Shown here in pieces: positions 40,260 through 48,005 of a stretch of 48,005 nt of DNA (position 1 is the stretch's first letter; the number at the start of each line of letters is the position of its first letter). The stretch covers positions 1-48,005 of the forward strand of contig JACPPY010000026.1 in NCBI GenBank assembly GCA_016190755.1, read 5' to 3'. The notes under the pieces are model-generated. The model saw only the letters and a list, made by a program, of their open reading frames with translations. It was not told where the DNA came from and did not search any database. Both the position numbers and the translations under genes were made by a program. Source of the stretch: Chloroflexota bacterium (GTDB lineage: Bacteria; Chloroflexota; Dehalococcoidia; JACPPY01).

Positions 40260-41033
40260 GTGGAACAGGTATCGGACACGATAACATTCCTGGGCACGGC
40301 GGGAGCGCGGGTTATGGTTTCCAACCAACTCCTGGCTTCAGGAGGAGCATGGCTGGAATTTGGGCACACTAGGATAGTGCTCGACCCAGGTCCAGGTTCC
40401 ATCGTGCAGGCCACGAAGAGGAAGTTGAACCCAACGAAGGTCGACGCCATCATTCTTTCTCACAAGCACCTGGATCATTCGTCCGACGTCAACATAATGA
40501 TTGAAGCAATGACGAATGCCACGAGGAACAAGAGAGGAGCCGTTTTCGCTCCAGCCGACGCACTCGAAGGGGACCCGGTCATTTTGCGGTACTTGCGTAG
40601 CTATCCGGAGAGAATAGAGGCACTCAGGGAAGGTGGCAGGTACGCAGTGGGCGATGTTTCTTTCGAGACTCCAGTGCGCCACATACACGGAGTAGAAACC
40701 TATGGTTTCATCTTCACGACTCCAAGGCATACATTCTCCTGGATCACCGATACCAAGTACTTCGATGGACTGGCCCGATTTTATCGCGGAGAGTTGCTGG
40801 TCATACATGCGGTAAGGTTGGAGAGTGGCAGCCCTTATGACCATCTGTCTCTTGCAGACGTCAGGGAAATAATAATGGAGGTCAAGCCCAGGGCAGCCAT
40901 TCTTACTCACTTTGGCCGCACCATGTGGGCCGCCAAACCGTGGGAGTTGGCCCGGAAACTGTCCGAGGACACCGGAGTCGAGGTTGTTGCTGCCCGAGAT
41001 GGATTGAAGTTTGACCTGGCACGACTCGGGTAG
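40260..41033 (+). CDS. MBL-fold metallo-hydrolase
   Basis: 257 residues. The metal-binding motif SHKHLDHS (near 68-75) is the HxHxDH signature, with later ligands at RHIHG, ITDTKYF and a final ILTHFG. The N-terminus TITFLGTAGARVMVSNQL resembles RNase Z/arylsulfatase-like lactamase folds, but a tRNase Z exosite was not recognised. The GTG start has GAGG about four bases away. It is probably a cytoplasmic phosphodiesterase or similar; the substrate is unknown. The DUF72 gene follows after about 90 bp. Confidence 0.88.
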   Translation: MEQVSDTITFLGTAGARVMVSNQLLASGGAWLEFGHTRIVLDPGPGSIVQATKRKLNPTKVDAIILSHKHLDHSSDVNIMIEAMTNATRNKRGAVFAPADALEGDPVILRYLRSYPERIEALREGGRYAVGDVSFETPVRHIHGVETYGFIFTTPRHTFSWITDTKYFDGLARFYRGELLVIHAVRLESGSPYDHLSLADVREIIMEVKPRAAILTHFGRTMWAAKPWELARKLSEDTGVEVVAARDGLKFDLARLG

Positions 41034-41120
41034 CTTGATGCCTGAACCTAGAGGCGGATGACTTCCCAGGTCTGTCTTGACAGCCTTTTCCGCGGCGTGC
41101 CGCCGTACTACCATATATTT

Positions 41121-41840
41121 ATGGAGTGCTTTGTGGGAACGAGCGGTTGGCATTATGAACACTGGCGTGGCCGCTTCTACCCTGAATCCCTGGCGAAATC
41201 AAAGTGGCTGGAGTTCTACGCCCGGTATTTCCCGACGGTTGAGGTGAACAACACCTTCTATCGGCTTCCTTCAGAGCAAGCATTTGCTGCCTGGAAACAG
41301 GCGGCGCCCACCAACTTCGTCTTCGCTGTTAAGGCCAGCCGTTTCATCACACATATTAAGCGGCTTCGAGGGGCCGACGGAGTGGTGGAAAACTTCGTTT
41401 CCAGGGCGACGACTCTTGGCGATAAGCTCGGTCCTATCCTGTACCAGACACCGCCACAGATGGCGCGGGATGAGGGCCTGTTAGAGGCATTCTTGGTCTC
41501 TTTACCGAAGGGCATGCAGCAGGCCTTCGAGTTCAGGCATCACTCCTGGTTCGAAGACAGGGTGTTTGATCTGCTGAAACGTTACTCTGTGGCGTTGTGT
41601 GTCTACGACATGCCGGGCTTTACAAGTCCTGTCCTGGCCACTACGGAATACTCATACTTCAGGTTCCACGGCTCCGCCAGGCTGTATGGAAGTAAGTACA
41701 GTGACGACGACTTGCGCAGGTGGGCCGAGCGCATCAGGTCTCTTAGGGTGGTGAAGAGGGCATACGCATACTTTAACAATGACGCTTCGGCATATGCTGT
41801 GGAAAACGCAAGGTCTCTATCAGCCTTCCTCAATGAGTGA
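41121..41840 (+). CDS. DUF72 (YecE-like) family protein
   Basis: 239 residues. The start CFVGTSGWHYEHWRGRFYP and the following WLEFYARYFPTVEVNNTFYRLP are the hallmark of DUF72, a TIM-barrel family. Further conserved stretches are FVFAVKASRFITHIKRL, GPILYQTPPQM, FEFRHHSWF and AYAYFNNDASAYAVENA. Its biochemical role is not firmly known; the conserved Trp and Glu sites suggest a glycosidase- or nuclease-like barrel. I start at ATG 41121, which puts the GTSGW motif at residue 5, as usual; there is no good ribosome site and an upstream ATG exists at 41058. Its stop is 7 bp from the uvrC stop. Confidence 0.88.
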   Translation: MECFVGTSGWHYEHWRGRFYPESLAKSKWLEFYARYFPTVEVNNTFYRLPSEQAFAAWKQAAPTNFVFAVKASRFITHIKRLRGADGVVENFVSRATTLGDKLGPILYQTPPQMARDEGLLEAFLVSLPKGMQQAFEFRHHSWFEDRVFDLLKRYSVALCVYDMPGFTSPVLATTEYSYFRFHGSARLYGSKYSDDDLRRWAERIRSLRVVKRAYAYFNNDASAYAVENARSLSAFLNE

Positions 41841-41847
41841 TGGCAGG

Positions 41848-43692
41848 CTACTGGCAATTGCACAGGTAATGTTTCAGTCGCTCGGCAGTTGGCTTTGTCA
41901 TCGTGCGCACCGAGGCGATTTCGTCCAGAGCTGCCGCTCTGATAGCGTCGACCGAACCGAATCGCTCCAGAAGCGCCTTCCGACGTCTGGGCCCTATTCC
42001 GGGTATGCTATCCAGCATTGAGACCTTTGCCTCTTTGCTCCGCACCTTACGATGGTAGGTTATGGCAAAGCGATGGGCCTCATCACGGATCCGCTGCAAT
42101 AAGTGTAGTACGGCTGAACCGGCGGGAAGTACCAGGGGTTCCGTGGTTCCCGGCAGAAAGATCTCTTCTCGTTCCTTGGCTATGCTGGCCACGGGGACCG
42201 ACCCGGCGCCTGCCTCTTGCAAGGCCTTTGCAGCCAAGGCAAGATGTCCTTTTCCGCCGTCAATCAGAACCAGGTCTGGGACGCTGCCCCATACTTCGAC
42301 TGAACTTCCATTACGGTCGTTGTATCTGTTGAAGCGCCGCCGCAGCACCTGTTGCATCATGGCATAGTCGTCGGCACCACTTATCCCCTTTATGCGAAAG
42401 CGGCGGTAATGCGACCGCAAGGGCTTACCATCATGGAAAACGACCATAGATCCTACTGCAGAAAGCCCGACGATGTCGGAGATATCGTAGCATTCAACCC
42501 TTTGCGGCCAGGTAGGCAGGTGCAACATGTCCTTGAGCCCCTGCAAGGCCTTTTGGATGGTTTCGGACGCCGACATGTCACTGACTCTTCGCTGTTCCAA
42601 TTCCTGCATTGCATTTTCAGCTACCATATCTACCAGGCGTTTCCTGGCGCCCCGTTGCGGCACTATGAGCCTCGTCTTGCTCCCCCTGCGACGGCTCAGC
42701 CATTGCTGGATGGTGCGGGAATCTTCCGGCTGGTGTTGCACGAGCAGGAATGGTGGGATGCTTGTGGCAGACCCATAGAACTGCTTGAGGAAGCTGGCCA
42801 TAACTCCGCCGGGCAACTCATCTCTGGTGCCATCCATAGTGAAACTCTCGCGCCCGATGAGCTTGTTGTCGCGTATGAAGAACACCTGCACGGAGCATAT
42901 ATCGCCTGCGCGAGCGAGTGCGATGACGTCCTGCTCTCCCTTGACGGTAGTGGCAATGCGCTGCTCTTCAACCACTTGCTCCACAGCCCTTATCTGGTCG
43001 CGCAGTACGGCGGCTTTCTCGTATTGTAGCTGGCCGGCTGCCCGGTCCATGTCTCGCCGCAACTCGCGCAGGACCGCATCCGTTTTTCCTTCCAGGAACA
43101 GTGCTACCTGCTTGATAAGGTGGCCGTACTCCTCTTTGCTTGCAGCTCCTATGCAAGGACCGAGGCACCGTCCAATGTGGTAGTCCAGACAGGCCCTCGA
43201 ATCCTTGCCATTTATGTCGCGCGTGCAGGAGCGAAAGGGGAATATCCGTTTGATCAAGTGCAGTACAATGCGAACCGAGCCGGCTCCAGCAAAGGGGCCG
43301 AAGTACCGGCCACCGTCCTGCATGACTCTGCGAGTTACTACTATCCTTGGGAAGCCACCAGCAGGCTCTATCTTGAGGTATGGAAAGGTCTTGTCGTCTT
43401 TGAGACTTATGTTGTACTGCGGGCGGAACCTTTTGATGAGGTTCAACTCGAGAACAAGGGCTTCCTCTTCGGAGGCCGTCACGTAAAACTCGAAGTCAGC
43501 AATGTGCTCTACCAGGCTGGAGAGCTTGGGTGATGAGGATGCCGCGCGCGACGTGAAGTATGATCTGATCCTGTTTCGCAAGCGAGAGGCTTTGCCCACG
43601 TATATGATACGCTCACGACTATCTTTGAACAGATAGACACCGGGAGACAAGGGCAAGGCGCATAGCCGCTCGCGTATGTGTCCGGATTGCAT
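41848..43692 (-). CDS. uvrC: Excinuclease ABC subunit C
   Basis: 614 residues. The GIY-YIG nuclease begins SPGVYLFKDSRERIIYVGKAS, followed by a Cys-rich DSRACLDYHIGRCLGPC, a UVR motif (LQYEKAAVLRDQIRAVEQ) that binds UvrB, the RNase H-like C-terminal nuclease (CYDISDIVGLSAVGSMVVF, PDLVLIDGGKGHL) and two HhH motifs (IPGIGPRRRKALLERFGS). It makes both cuts in nucleotide excision repair. The start at 43692 places the PGVY motif as in other UvrC; ATG 43701 is the alternative. A longer open frame upstream overlaps the xerC region and is not coding. It is divergent from the recombinase gene. Confidence 0.95.
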   Translation of the reverse strand: MQSGHIRERLCALPLSPGVYLFKDSRERIIYVGKASRLRNRIRSYFTSRAASSSPKLSSLVEHIADFEFYVTASEEEALVLELNLIKRFRPQYNISLKDDKTFPYLKIEPAGGFPRIVVTRRVMQDGGRYFGPFAGAGSVRIVLHLIKRIFPFRSCTRDINGKDSRACLDYHIGRCLGPCIGAASKEEYGHLIKQVALFLEGKTDAVLRELRRDMDRAAGQLQYEKAAVLRDQIRAVEQVVEEQRIATTVKGEQDVIALARAGDICSVQVFFIRDNKLIGRESFTMDGTRDELPGGVMASFLKQFYGSATSIPPFLLVQHQPEDSRTIQQWLSRRRGSKTRLIVPQRGARKRLVDMVAENAMQELEQRRVSDMSASETIQKALQGLKDMLHLPTWPQRVECYDISDIVGLSAVGSMVVFHDGKPLRSHYRRFRIKGISGADDYAMMQQVLRRRFNRYNDRNGSSVEVWGSVPDLVLIDGGKGHLALAAKALQEAGAGSVPVASIAKEREEIFLPGTTEPLVLPAGSAVLHLLQRIRDEAHRFAITYHRKVRSKEAKVSMLDSIPGIGPRRRKALLERFGSVDAIRAAALDEIASVRTMTKPTAERLKHYLCNCQ

Positions 43693-43778
43693 AATATGCA
43701 TTCTAGCATGTGGATAAACGATCGGAAAAATTTTTTCCTGCCGTAGGTGACGGGGCATAGGTTGCTGCGGGTAATTTA

Positions 43779-43825
43779 TGTTAGAATAGGGCCTGTTTTT
43801 GACCCCGGAGCAGGACAAAACAGGC
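43779..43825 (+). promoter_or_regulatory. xerC/D promoter region and leader hairpin
   Basis: TG-T-TAGAAT (43779-43787) is an extended -10 without a good -35. Immediately after it, GCCTGTTTT (43791-43799) pairs perfectly with AAAACAGGC (43817-43825) around a 17-nt loop, at the start of the predicted transcript. It may be a leader hairpin or an operator for a repressor; no T run follows. Confidence 0.45.
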
Positions 43826-43915
43826 GATAAGCCCAGAGTACGATTGATATTAGTGTGAAAACGGATAGGGTAGGGTACGCAGGGGTTCCGGGGAATCCGA
43901 ATAACAGAGGTCGCT

Positions 43916-44827
43916 GTGCGAAGAGAAGTAGATGCGTTCATATCTCATCTTAGCAAGGAAAAAGGCATATCCTACAATACGGTAGCGGCTTACCGGAACG
44001 ATCTGTACCAGCTAGCTGATTTTGTCGAGAGGAGAGGCTTGCCGCGACAGGGTTCGATGATGTGGTGGAGCCAGGTGGACCAGCACCTTTTCTCATCCTA
44101 CCTGCTGTCTCTAAAGGAAAAATCCTATGCGCCGGCGACAGTCGCTCGCAAGACGGCGGCAGCCAAGTCCTTCTTCGGCTTTCTGGTCAAGAGGGGCAAG
44201 ACGGACAAGAGCCCGGCTGAAAACCTGGTATCTGCTGGTCTGAAGCGTCAGCCGCCTCAGACTATGACTCCGTCGGAGGTGCACAGGTTATTGGTGCAAC
44301 CGGCGAAACTGACTACACCGGAGGGCATGCGCGATAGGACTATGCTGGAACTCCTGTACGCAGGCGGCCTCCGGGTGGGTGAACTTGTCGCGCTGAACCA
44401 CGATGATGTTGACACCGATGAATCCTGTGTCCGGTGCGTGGGCAGAAAAGACAAAGAGCGAATAGTCCCTATCCCTCAGGACCTGGCACGGGTCCTGAGA
44501 GAATACAAGGAGTCTGCCAGGCTGGAGCTCATAGATGCTGACGACGAACCGGCCATGTTCGTGAACCGCCGCGGCGGACGCCTGACGCGCCAGGGTGTGT
44601 GGCAAATACTGAAGGAATACGCCAGAACAGCCGGCCTGAGCTCGGAGGTAACACCTCATACTTTGCGGCATAGCCTTGCGACGCACATGTTGAGCAGTGG
44701 CGCGAGCACGCGCTCGGTCCAACAACTTCTGGGTCATGCGAACTCATCGATGGTCCATACTTATGCACAGATGGTTGGCGCTCGCGCTTCTGTACCCAAG
44801 GACGGCCAGACTGAACCGAGAATATGA
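43916..44827 (+). CDS. Tyrosine recombinase XerC/XerD type
   Basis: 303 residues. The N-terminal SAM-like core-binding domain (about 1-95) is followed by the catalytic domain. The active residues are all visible: Arg153 in GGLRVGEL, Lys178 near GRKDKER, His248 and Arg251 in HTLRH, His274 in LLGHANSS and the nucleophile Tyr283 in HTYAQM. Xer recombinases resolve chromosome dimers at dif. It could instead belong to an integron-like or other family, but length and motif spacing match chromosomal XerC/D. GTG start with AGAGG five bases away. No dif site was identified. Confidence 0.9.
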   Translation: MRREVDAFISHLSKEKGISYNTVAAYRNDLYQLADFVERRGLPRQGSMMWWSQVDQHLFSSYLLSLKEKSYAPATVARKTAAAKSFFGFLVKRGKTDKSPAENLVSAGLKRQPPQTMTPSEVHRLLVQPAKLTTPEGMRDRTMLELLYAGGLRVGELVALNHDDVDTDESCVRCVGRKDKERIVPIPQDLARVLREYKESARLELIDADDEPAMFVNRRGGRLTRQGVWQILKEYARTAGLSSEVTPHTLRHSLATHMLSSGASTRSVQQLLGHANSSMVHTYAQMVGARASVPKDGQTEPRI

Positions 44828-44846
44828 AGGCTGCGCCAATACACTG

Positions 44847-44852
44847 TATAAT
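44847..44852 (+). promoter_or_regulatory. Possible promoter of the tail-anchored protein and pcm genes
   Basis: A perfect TATAAT at 44847-44852 lies 20 bp after the recombinase stop, without a convincing -35. It would serve the genes at 44954 and 45273. Confidence 0.35.
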
Positions 44853-44953
44853 CTTTGAGTAAATATCGATAAGAGCCTGCGCCTGAGCCCTCGTTTGACG
44901 CGTCGAACATCGAGATGGGGGATACCGGTCAGGCGTTTCCAGGAGGCGACCAC

Positions 44954-45268
44954 ATGTCACCAAAACCAGGCAAGTCCAGACACGCCCGGGCGAAGCGGCG
45001 GAAGTTAGCTGCTGTTCGCGGACAGCAGGCCGTGGTGAGGTCTGAACCCACGGCGCAACCTGCCCGTCCGGAGGCGGCTGTAGCCGTTGCTTCAAGAAGC
45101 ACGACGGCTGTGCCGCAGCGCTTCTCGAAAGCCGCGGCACAGATAACCACCAAGGCGCCGAAATACGATTACGTCTTCGGTGATATGAAGAGGATCGGCA
45201 TCACAGCAGGTTCCATAATCATCGTGATTATCATTCTGTCCGTGGTACTACCGGCGGTAATGCAATAA
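44954..45268 (+). CDS. Small tail-anchored basic protein of unknown function
   Basis: 104 residues. The N-terminus is very basic (SPKPGKSRHARAKRRKLAAVR), followed by a Pro/Ala/Thr/Ser-rich low-complexity linker to about residue 60 and a C-terminal hydrophobic helix (about 80-101, IGITAGSIIIVIIILSVVLPAV). This looks like a C-tail-anchored protein whose basic part stays in the cytoplasm and could bind nucleic acid or ribosomes. AGGAGG lies about eight bases before ATG 44954. The start of the next gene, pcm, is only 4 bp after its stop. Confidence 0.7.
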   Translation: MSPKPGKSRHARAKRRKLAAVRGQQAVVRSEPTAQPARPEAAVAVASRSTTAVPQRFSKAAAQITTKAPKYDYVFGDMKRIGITAGSIIIVIIILSVVLPAVMQ

Positions 45269-45272
45269 GTAC

Positions 45273-45929
45273 GTGCATGGGCTAGCATACGAAACCGCCC
45301 GACAAGAATTGGTTCGCCACCTGTCTTTGAAGATTAAAGACAGCAAAGTCCTGTGTGCCCTCGCACACATTCCCCGCGAGCGGTTTGTCCCTCCGGAAGT
45401 CAGACACCTGGCCTATGAAGACCGTCCACTGCCAATAGGGCTGGGGCAGACTATTTCGCAGCCGTACATTGTTGCGTTGATGGCGCAAGCCCTGGAGCTG
45501 TCGGGCAGCGAGAGAGTGCTTGAAGTCGGCACAGGCAGCGGATATCAGGCGGCAATACTTGCTGAACTTTCCATGCACGTGGTGACTGTAGAACGACTCC
45601 CAATACTTGCGGAAGGCGCCAGGCGCCTGCTATTGAACCTAGGATACGGCAATGTTGAGGTTCATCTGGCCGAGGAAACCGTCGGCTGGAAGGCCGGAGC
45701 CCCATACGATGCCATTATTGTGGCTGCTGGTGCACCTTGTGTTCCCGACGAACTCCTGGGGCAACTTGTGGTGGGTGGCCGTATGTGCCTTCCCGTCGGC
45801 ACTCGTGAGGAACAGGACCTCGTTCGAATCATCAGGAAGCAGCACGGAATTTCCCGCGAGAGCTTAGGGGCCTGCCGTTTCGTCCCTCTGATTAGCAAGA
45901 CCTCATGGCAGGAAAACAGCCTGGTGTAA
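45273..45929 (+). CDS. pcm: Protein-L-isoaspartate O-methyltransferase
   Basis: 218 residues. The PCMT pattern is clear: YEDRPLPIGLGQTISQPYIVALM, then the SAM-binding VLEVGTGSGYQAAILAEL and VVTVERLPILAEGARRLL, and YDAIIVAAGAPCVPDELLGQLVVGGRMCLPVG. It methylates L-isoaspartyl residues to start protein repair. The GTG start, only 4 bp after the previous stop, has no strong ribosome site, so translation is probably coupled. It converges with the last MFS gene across 173 bp. Confidence 0.95.
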   Translation: MHGLAYETARQELVRHLSLKIKDSKVLCALAHIPRERFVPPEVRHLAYEDRPLPIGLGQTISQPYIVALMAQALELSGSERVLEVGTGSGYQAAILAELSMHVVTVERLPILAEGARRLLLNLGYGNVEVHLAEETVGWKAGAPYDAIIVAAGAPCVPDELLGQLVVGGRMCLPVGTREEQDLVRIIRKQHGISRESLGACRFVPLISKTSWQENSLV

Positions 45930-46011
45930 TCTCCTCTGACCTACATATGGGCAGAAGGAAGACGGGGGCAAAAGCCGATGAGATGGGGGCAGAAGTGAGG
46001 ATTTCACCGAC

Positions 46012-46087
46012 CGCATCACCAGGGCGGAGAGTCATTGGATAACCAACAGCTAATATGTGCTTGTGGAGGTTCACCTCGGGTGATGCG
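46012..46087. repeat. Inverted repeat between convergent genes
   Basis: CGCATCACC (46012-46020) and GGTGATGCG (46079-46087) are exact 9-bp complements 58 nt apart. The space between pcm and the MFS gene also has two imperfect copies of GGGGGCAnAAG near 45965-45995. No T run follows either arm, so a bidirectional terminator is only possible. Confidence 0.4.
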
Positions 46088-46102
46088 CTGTCCCCATGCA
46101 GG

Positions 46103-47377
46103 CTAATCTACTTCTCGAGTCGGGGAGCTCAGCCTGAGAACGATTACCAGACCCACAGTAGTCATGACAGCTGATAAAAGCAGTGACCAAAGGTAGCCAT
46201 TGGTAAGGTCGAACAGGAATCCTCCCATCCACGGACCCGCGGCGGAGCCCAAGTTTGCGGCGACGATAAACGCGCCTGTCTTTGTCGCCAAGTCATTCGT
46301 GCCGAAGTAGTCTGCGGTGATCGCGGGAATCAACGGAGATGCGCCACCCCACCCAACACCAAACAGGGCCGCCGCCACCCACATCAACGGCTCCACCTTC
46401 AACGGTAAGAGTACCAGGGCTATGATGACGAGAGAACAACATGTTGCCGCGTCAGCTCTAGTGCTAATCCTATCTGAAATGGGCCCCATAACCAGCCGTC
46501 CTGCGATGCTTGCTATACCAGCTACACTCATCATGGTAGCTGCAACCAGGGTTCCCATGCCTGTATCGGTGACATAGTTCACCAGGTGATTGATCACCAG
46601 GTAAATACCTACATAGAAGAGTGCGAAGACCGCGAACAACGATGAAAATTGCCTGTTCTGAAGAAGGTGAGGGAGTGATCGTATGACGTCGAACACCCCT
46701 TTGTTCCTACCCCGTCTGCGACTTCCCATCTCCTCAGCGCTTGTCGTCTCGTCGCTTTGGTTCCTCACCAGGGGCGGATCTTTCACAAACAGGGAAGCCG
46801 GAACTGCGATGACCAGCGTCAACAGCCCCAAAACAACGCTGGCTTGTTCCCATCCTCTCGTCACTATCAAGCTTGCGGCCAGTGGAGAGAAAAAGACCGT
46901 GCCGAGTCCAACTCCTGCCGATGCTATCCCTAGCGCAAGGCCGCGCCTCCTATCGTGCCACTTGGCGATTGTCGACACGAGGCAAACGAAAGGATCGGCA
47001 GTGCCCGCTCCCATGATCAAGCCTTGCGCCAAATAAAAGTGCCACACGGTCGCGACCTTGGAAGTCAGCAGGAAACCAATCGCAAGCAGCAGGAAGCAGG
47101 GCAATATCACCCCTCGCGGCCCATACCGGTCATAAAGGTGCCCCGCGGGCATGACCAGGATCGCAATTGCCAGAGAACGGATGACGATGGCAATGGAAAC
47201 TATTCCTCGGCTCCAATCGAATTGCTCTGCGATAGGCTTGAAAAAGACACCAAAGGTGCCTGTGCTAGCATTGGCGGTGAAGAGGAGCATAGCTGCAAGC
47301 CCTGCAACAACCCAGGGATAGGCGTTTGCCTCCCCCTGGGCTGAACTGTTCTTCGTGCTTGGGAGTACTGTTACCAC
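46103..47377 (-). CDS. MFS transporter, monocarboxylate/oxalate-formate (OFA)-like
   Basis: 424 residues with about twelve helices and a charged central loop (about 205-230, RNQSDETTSAEEMGSRRRGRNKG). The N-terminal part has GVFFKPIAEQFDWSRGIVSIA and GHLYDRYGPRGVIL, resembling the OFA/MCT group that moves monocarboxylates. The C-terminal repeat has MGPISDRISTRADAATCCSL. The GTG start has only a weak TAGGC site, so the N-terminus is uncertain by a few residues. The substrate is unknown; a carboxylate would fit the redox metabolism seen here, but that is inference. Confidence 0.82.
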   Translation of the reverse strand: MVTVLPSTKNSSAQGEANAYPWVVAGLAAMLLFTANASTGTFGVFFKPIAEQFDWSRGIVSIAIVIRSLAIAILVMPAGHLYDRYGPRGVILPCFLLLAIGFLLTSKVATVWHFYLAQGLIMGAGTADPFVCLVSTIAKWHDRRRGLALGIASAGVGLGTVFFSPLAASLIVTRGWEQASVVLGLLTLVIAVPASLFVKDPPLVRNQSDETTSAEEMGSRRRGRNKGVFDVIRSLPHLLQNRQFSSLFAVFALFYVGIYLVINHLVNYVTDTGMGTLVAATMMSVAGIASIAGRLVMGPISDRISTRADAATCCSLVIIALVLLPLKVEPLMWVAAALFGVGWGGASPLIPAITADYFGTNDLATKTGAFIVAANLGSAAGPWMGGFLFDLTNGYLWSLLLSAVMTTVGLVIVLRLSSPTREVD

Positions 47378-47612
47378 AGCAGTAGCCTACTCGCTCAAGG
47401 CAGCATAGGTCAATACTGTCTACTTGTGTCATACGAAGCTTGCCGATCCCTGGCTAGGTATGTAGAAGGGACTACTTCGCGTCTACCCTCCACACCCGGC
47501 ATTCGCGGAGCAGAGTGCCGTGATATTGCCGGCCCCGGCAGTTGGGGATCTGCCCTTATAGCTGCAAGCACCGTAGTAATTGCAGCTAACGCGAGATTTT
47601 TGGGGAATAAAA

Positions 47613-47640
47613 AGTGGGGGCCCGGACTGCGGCCCCCACT
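47613..47640 (-). terminator. Intrinsic terminator of the Pro/Thr-rich cytochrome gene
   Basis: AGTGGGGGCC (47613-47622) pairs perfectly with GGCCCCCACT (47631-47640) around an 8-nt loop. On the minus strand the stem is overlapped and followed by a run of five T (47609-47613). It lies about 20 nt after the cytochrome stop. Confidence 0.8.
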
Positions 47641-47659
47641 GAGCTCGATCTGACGTGTC

Positions 47660-48005
47660 CTACGGGCCAGCATGACAAGTCTGGCAGGTGGCCAGATTAT
47701 CGGGGAACCCAGTATGGTTTGGGCTGACGGGGAACGTGGGTGCACCACCTACGCCCGTCTGATGACAAACAGAACAGGCCGTCCGGCCAACGTGGTTAGC
47801 CGGGATGCGAGGCGCTCCACCGGCTGTTGGAGTAGGAGTAACTGTAGGTCTAACTGTTGGAGTAGGAGTGACTGTGGGCCTCACCGTTGGGGTAGGCGTC
47901 ACAGTTGCCAGGGGTGTGACCGTGGGCGTGGGCGTCACGGTTGGCCTGGGGGTCACGGCTGGTGTGGCCGTGGGCAAGGGCACTACAGTCACTCTGGCCT
48001 GTGCC
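47660..48005 (-). CDS. Exported diheme c-type cytochrome with Pro/Thr repeat linker, 5' end missing
   Basis: The open frame runs to the window edge; about 115 residues are visible and the true start lies outside. The first visible residues (AQARVTVV) look like the end of a signal peptide. A linker of [10 protein letters not shown]-type decapeptide repeats follows, then a compact C-terminal domain with two CxxCH motifs (CSVCH and CQTCH, 20-30 residues apart) and extra His (ANHVG, PNHTG), as in paired-CxxCH domains. It probably carries two c hemes outside the membrane on a flexible stalk. The internal GTG at 47992 is not believed to be the real start. Confidence 0.8.
   Translation of the reverse strand, partial: AQARVTVVPLPTATPAVTPRPTVTPTPTVTPLATVTPTPTVRPTVTPTPTVRPTVTPTPTAGGAPRIPANHVGRTACSVCHQTGVGGAPTFPVSPNHTGFPDNLATCQTCHAGP
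47825..47914. repeat. Tandem 30-bp repeats coding the Pro/Thr linker
   Basis: Three diverging 30-bp units (47825-47854, 47855-47884, 47885-47914), each coding ten residues of the type [10 protein letters not shown], and further degenerate units to about 47990. The first two units differ at only five positions, which suggests recent duplication and possible length variation. Confidence 0.7.

Noticed and set aside
43755-43790. dif-like half site TTATGTTAGAAT near the recombinase gene
   Set aside because: It resembles the XerD arm of dif, but the XerC arm and the 6-8 bp central region with a facing inverted TATAA/TTATG are missing. It is better read as an extended -10.
43693-43941. UvrC extended N-terminally to 43941
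   Set aside because: The extra 80 residues lack UvrC similarity, overlap the recombinase start and cover its promoter and hairpin.
1-48005. CRISPR arrays, insertion sequences, phage genes or rRNA
   Set aside because: No regularly spaced repeats, transposase or phage motifs, or rRNA-like stretches were seen on either strand.

Overview
The window is about 48 kb of gene-dense bacterial chromosome of moderate to slightly high GC. It carries one tRNA and about fifty protein genes, with no rRNA, CRISPR array, transposase or phage module. Housekeeping genes (leuS, trpS, uvrC, a xerC/D-type recombinase, fabF, glgC, proC) sit beside anaerobic redox genes: fused 2-oxoacid:ferredoxin oxidoreductases, a single-cluster ferredoxin, multiheme c-type and b-type cytochromes, and a HypA-like protein. 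The absence of outer-membrane genes and this gene mix suggest an uncultured anaerobic or microaerophilic member of the Chloroflexota, perhaps Dehalococcoidia. This is inference; no phylogenetic marker was compared.

Layout. 1-11.3 kb: mixed-strand genes for a rhomboid protease, an MFS carrier, two VTT/DedA-type membrane proteins, a cyclophilin lipoprotein, a WYL regulator with a DnaQ-like nuclease, tRNA-Gly(CCC), a GT2-NodB fusion and a ferredoxin. 11.4-33.4 kb: one long minus-strand block. It reads, in transcription order, HypA-like protein, sensor kinase and NarL-type regulator, small membrane protein, nonaheme cytochrome c with a diheme-type cytochrome b, OmpR-type regulator, CBS protein and Hsp20, PorGD and PorAB, archease, RtcB, phosphoribosyltransferase, UDG and TrpS, then GlgC, zinc ribbon, Hsp20, M29 aminopeptidase, ornithine cyclodeaminase-like protein and FabF. 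33.6-37.7 kb: leuS-yggS-proC operon. 37.7-47.4 kb: RimI-like acetyltransferase, two MFS carriers, an MBL hydrolase, DUF72, uvrC divergent from xerC, a small tail-anchored protein and Pcm. Right edge: the 3' part of an exported diheme cytochrome with a Pro/Thr repeat linker, followed by a strong terminator.

How the genes may work together. The most coherent unit is 27.5-32.8 kb. A nine-heme cytochrome c and an FdnI/HydC-like cytochrome b lie 11 bp apart and look like an unfused version of the Geobacter CbcL quinol oxidase. Their promoter is flanked by a perfect 8-bp inverted repeat. A two-component system just upstream has an extracytoplasmic sensor with a CX3CH motif that might bind heme. A second unit (17.5-25.2 kb) runs from PorGD/PorAB into RNA and DNA repair genes (archease, RtcB, a UDG lacking its usual iron-sulfur cysteines) and trpS, with intergenic gaps of at most 67 bp. 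Its flanks hold stress-type genes (two Hsp20, a CBS pair protein). The leaders of glgC and of CBS-hsp20 share an identical 14-mer spaced exactly 14 nt from an identical TATCAT hexamer, which suggests a common regulator or sigma factor.
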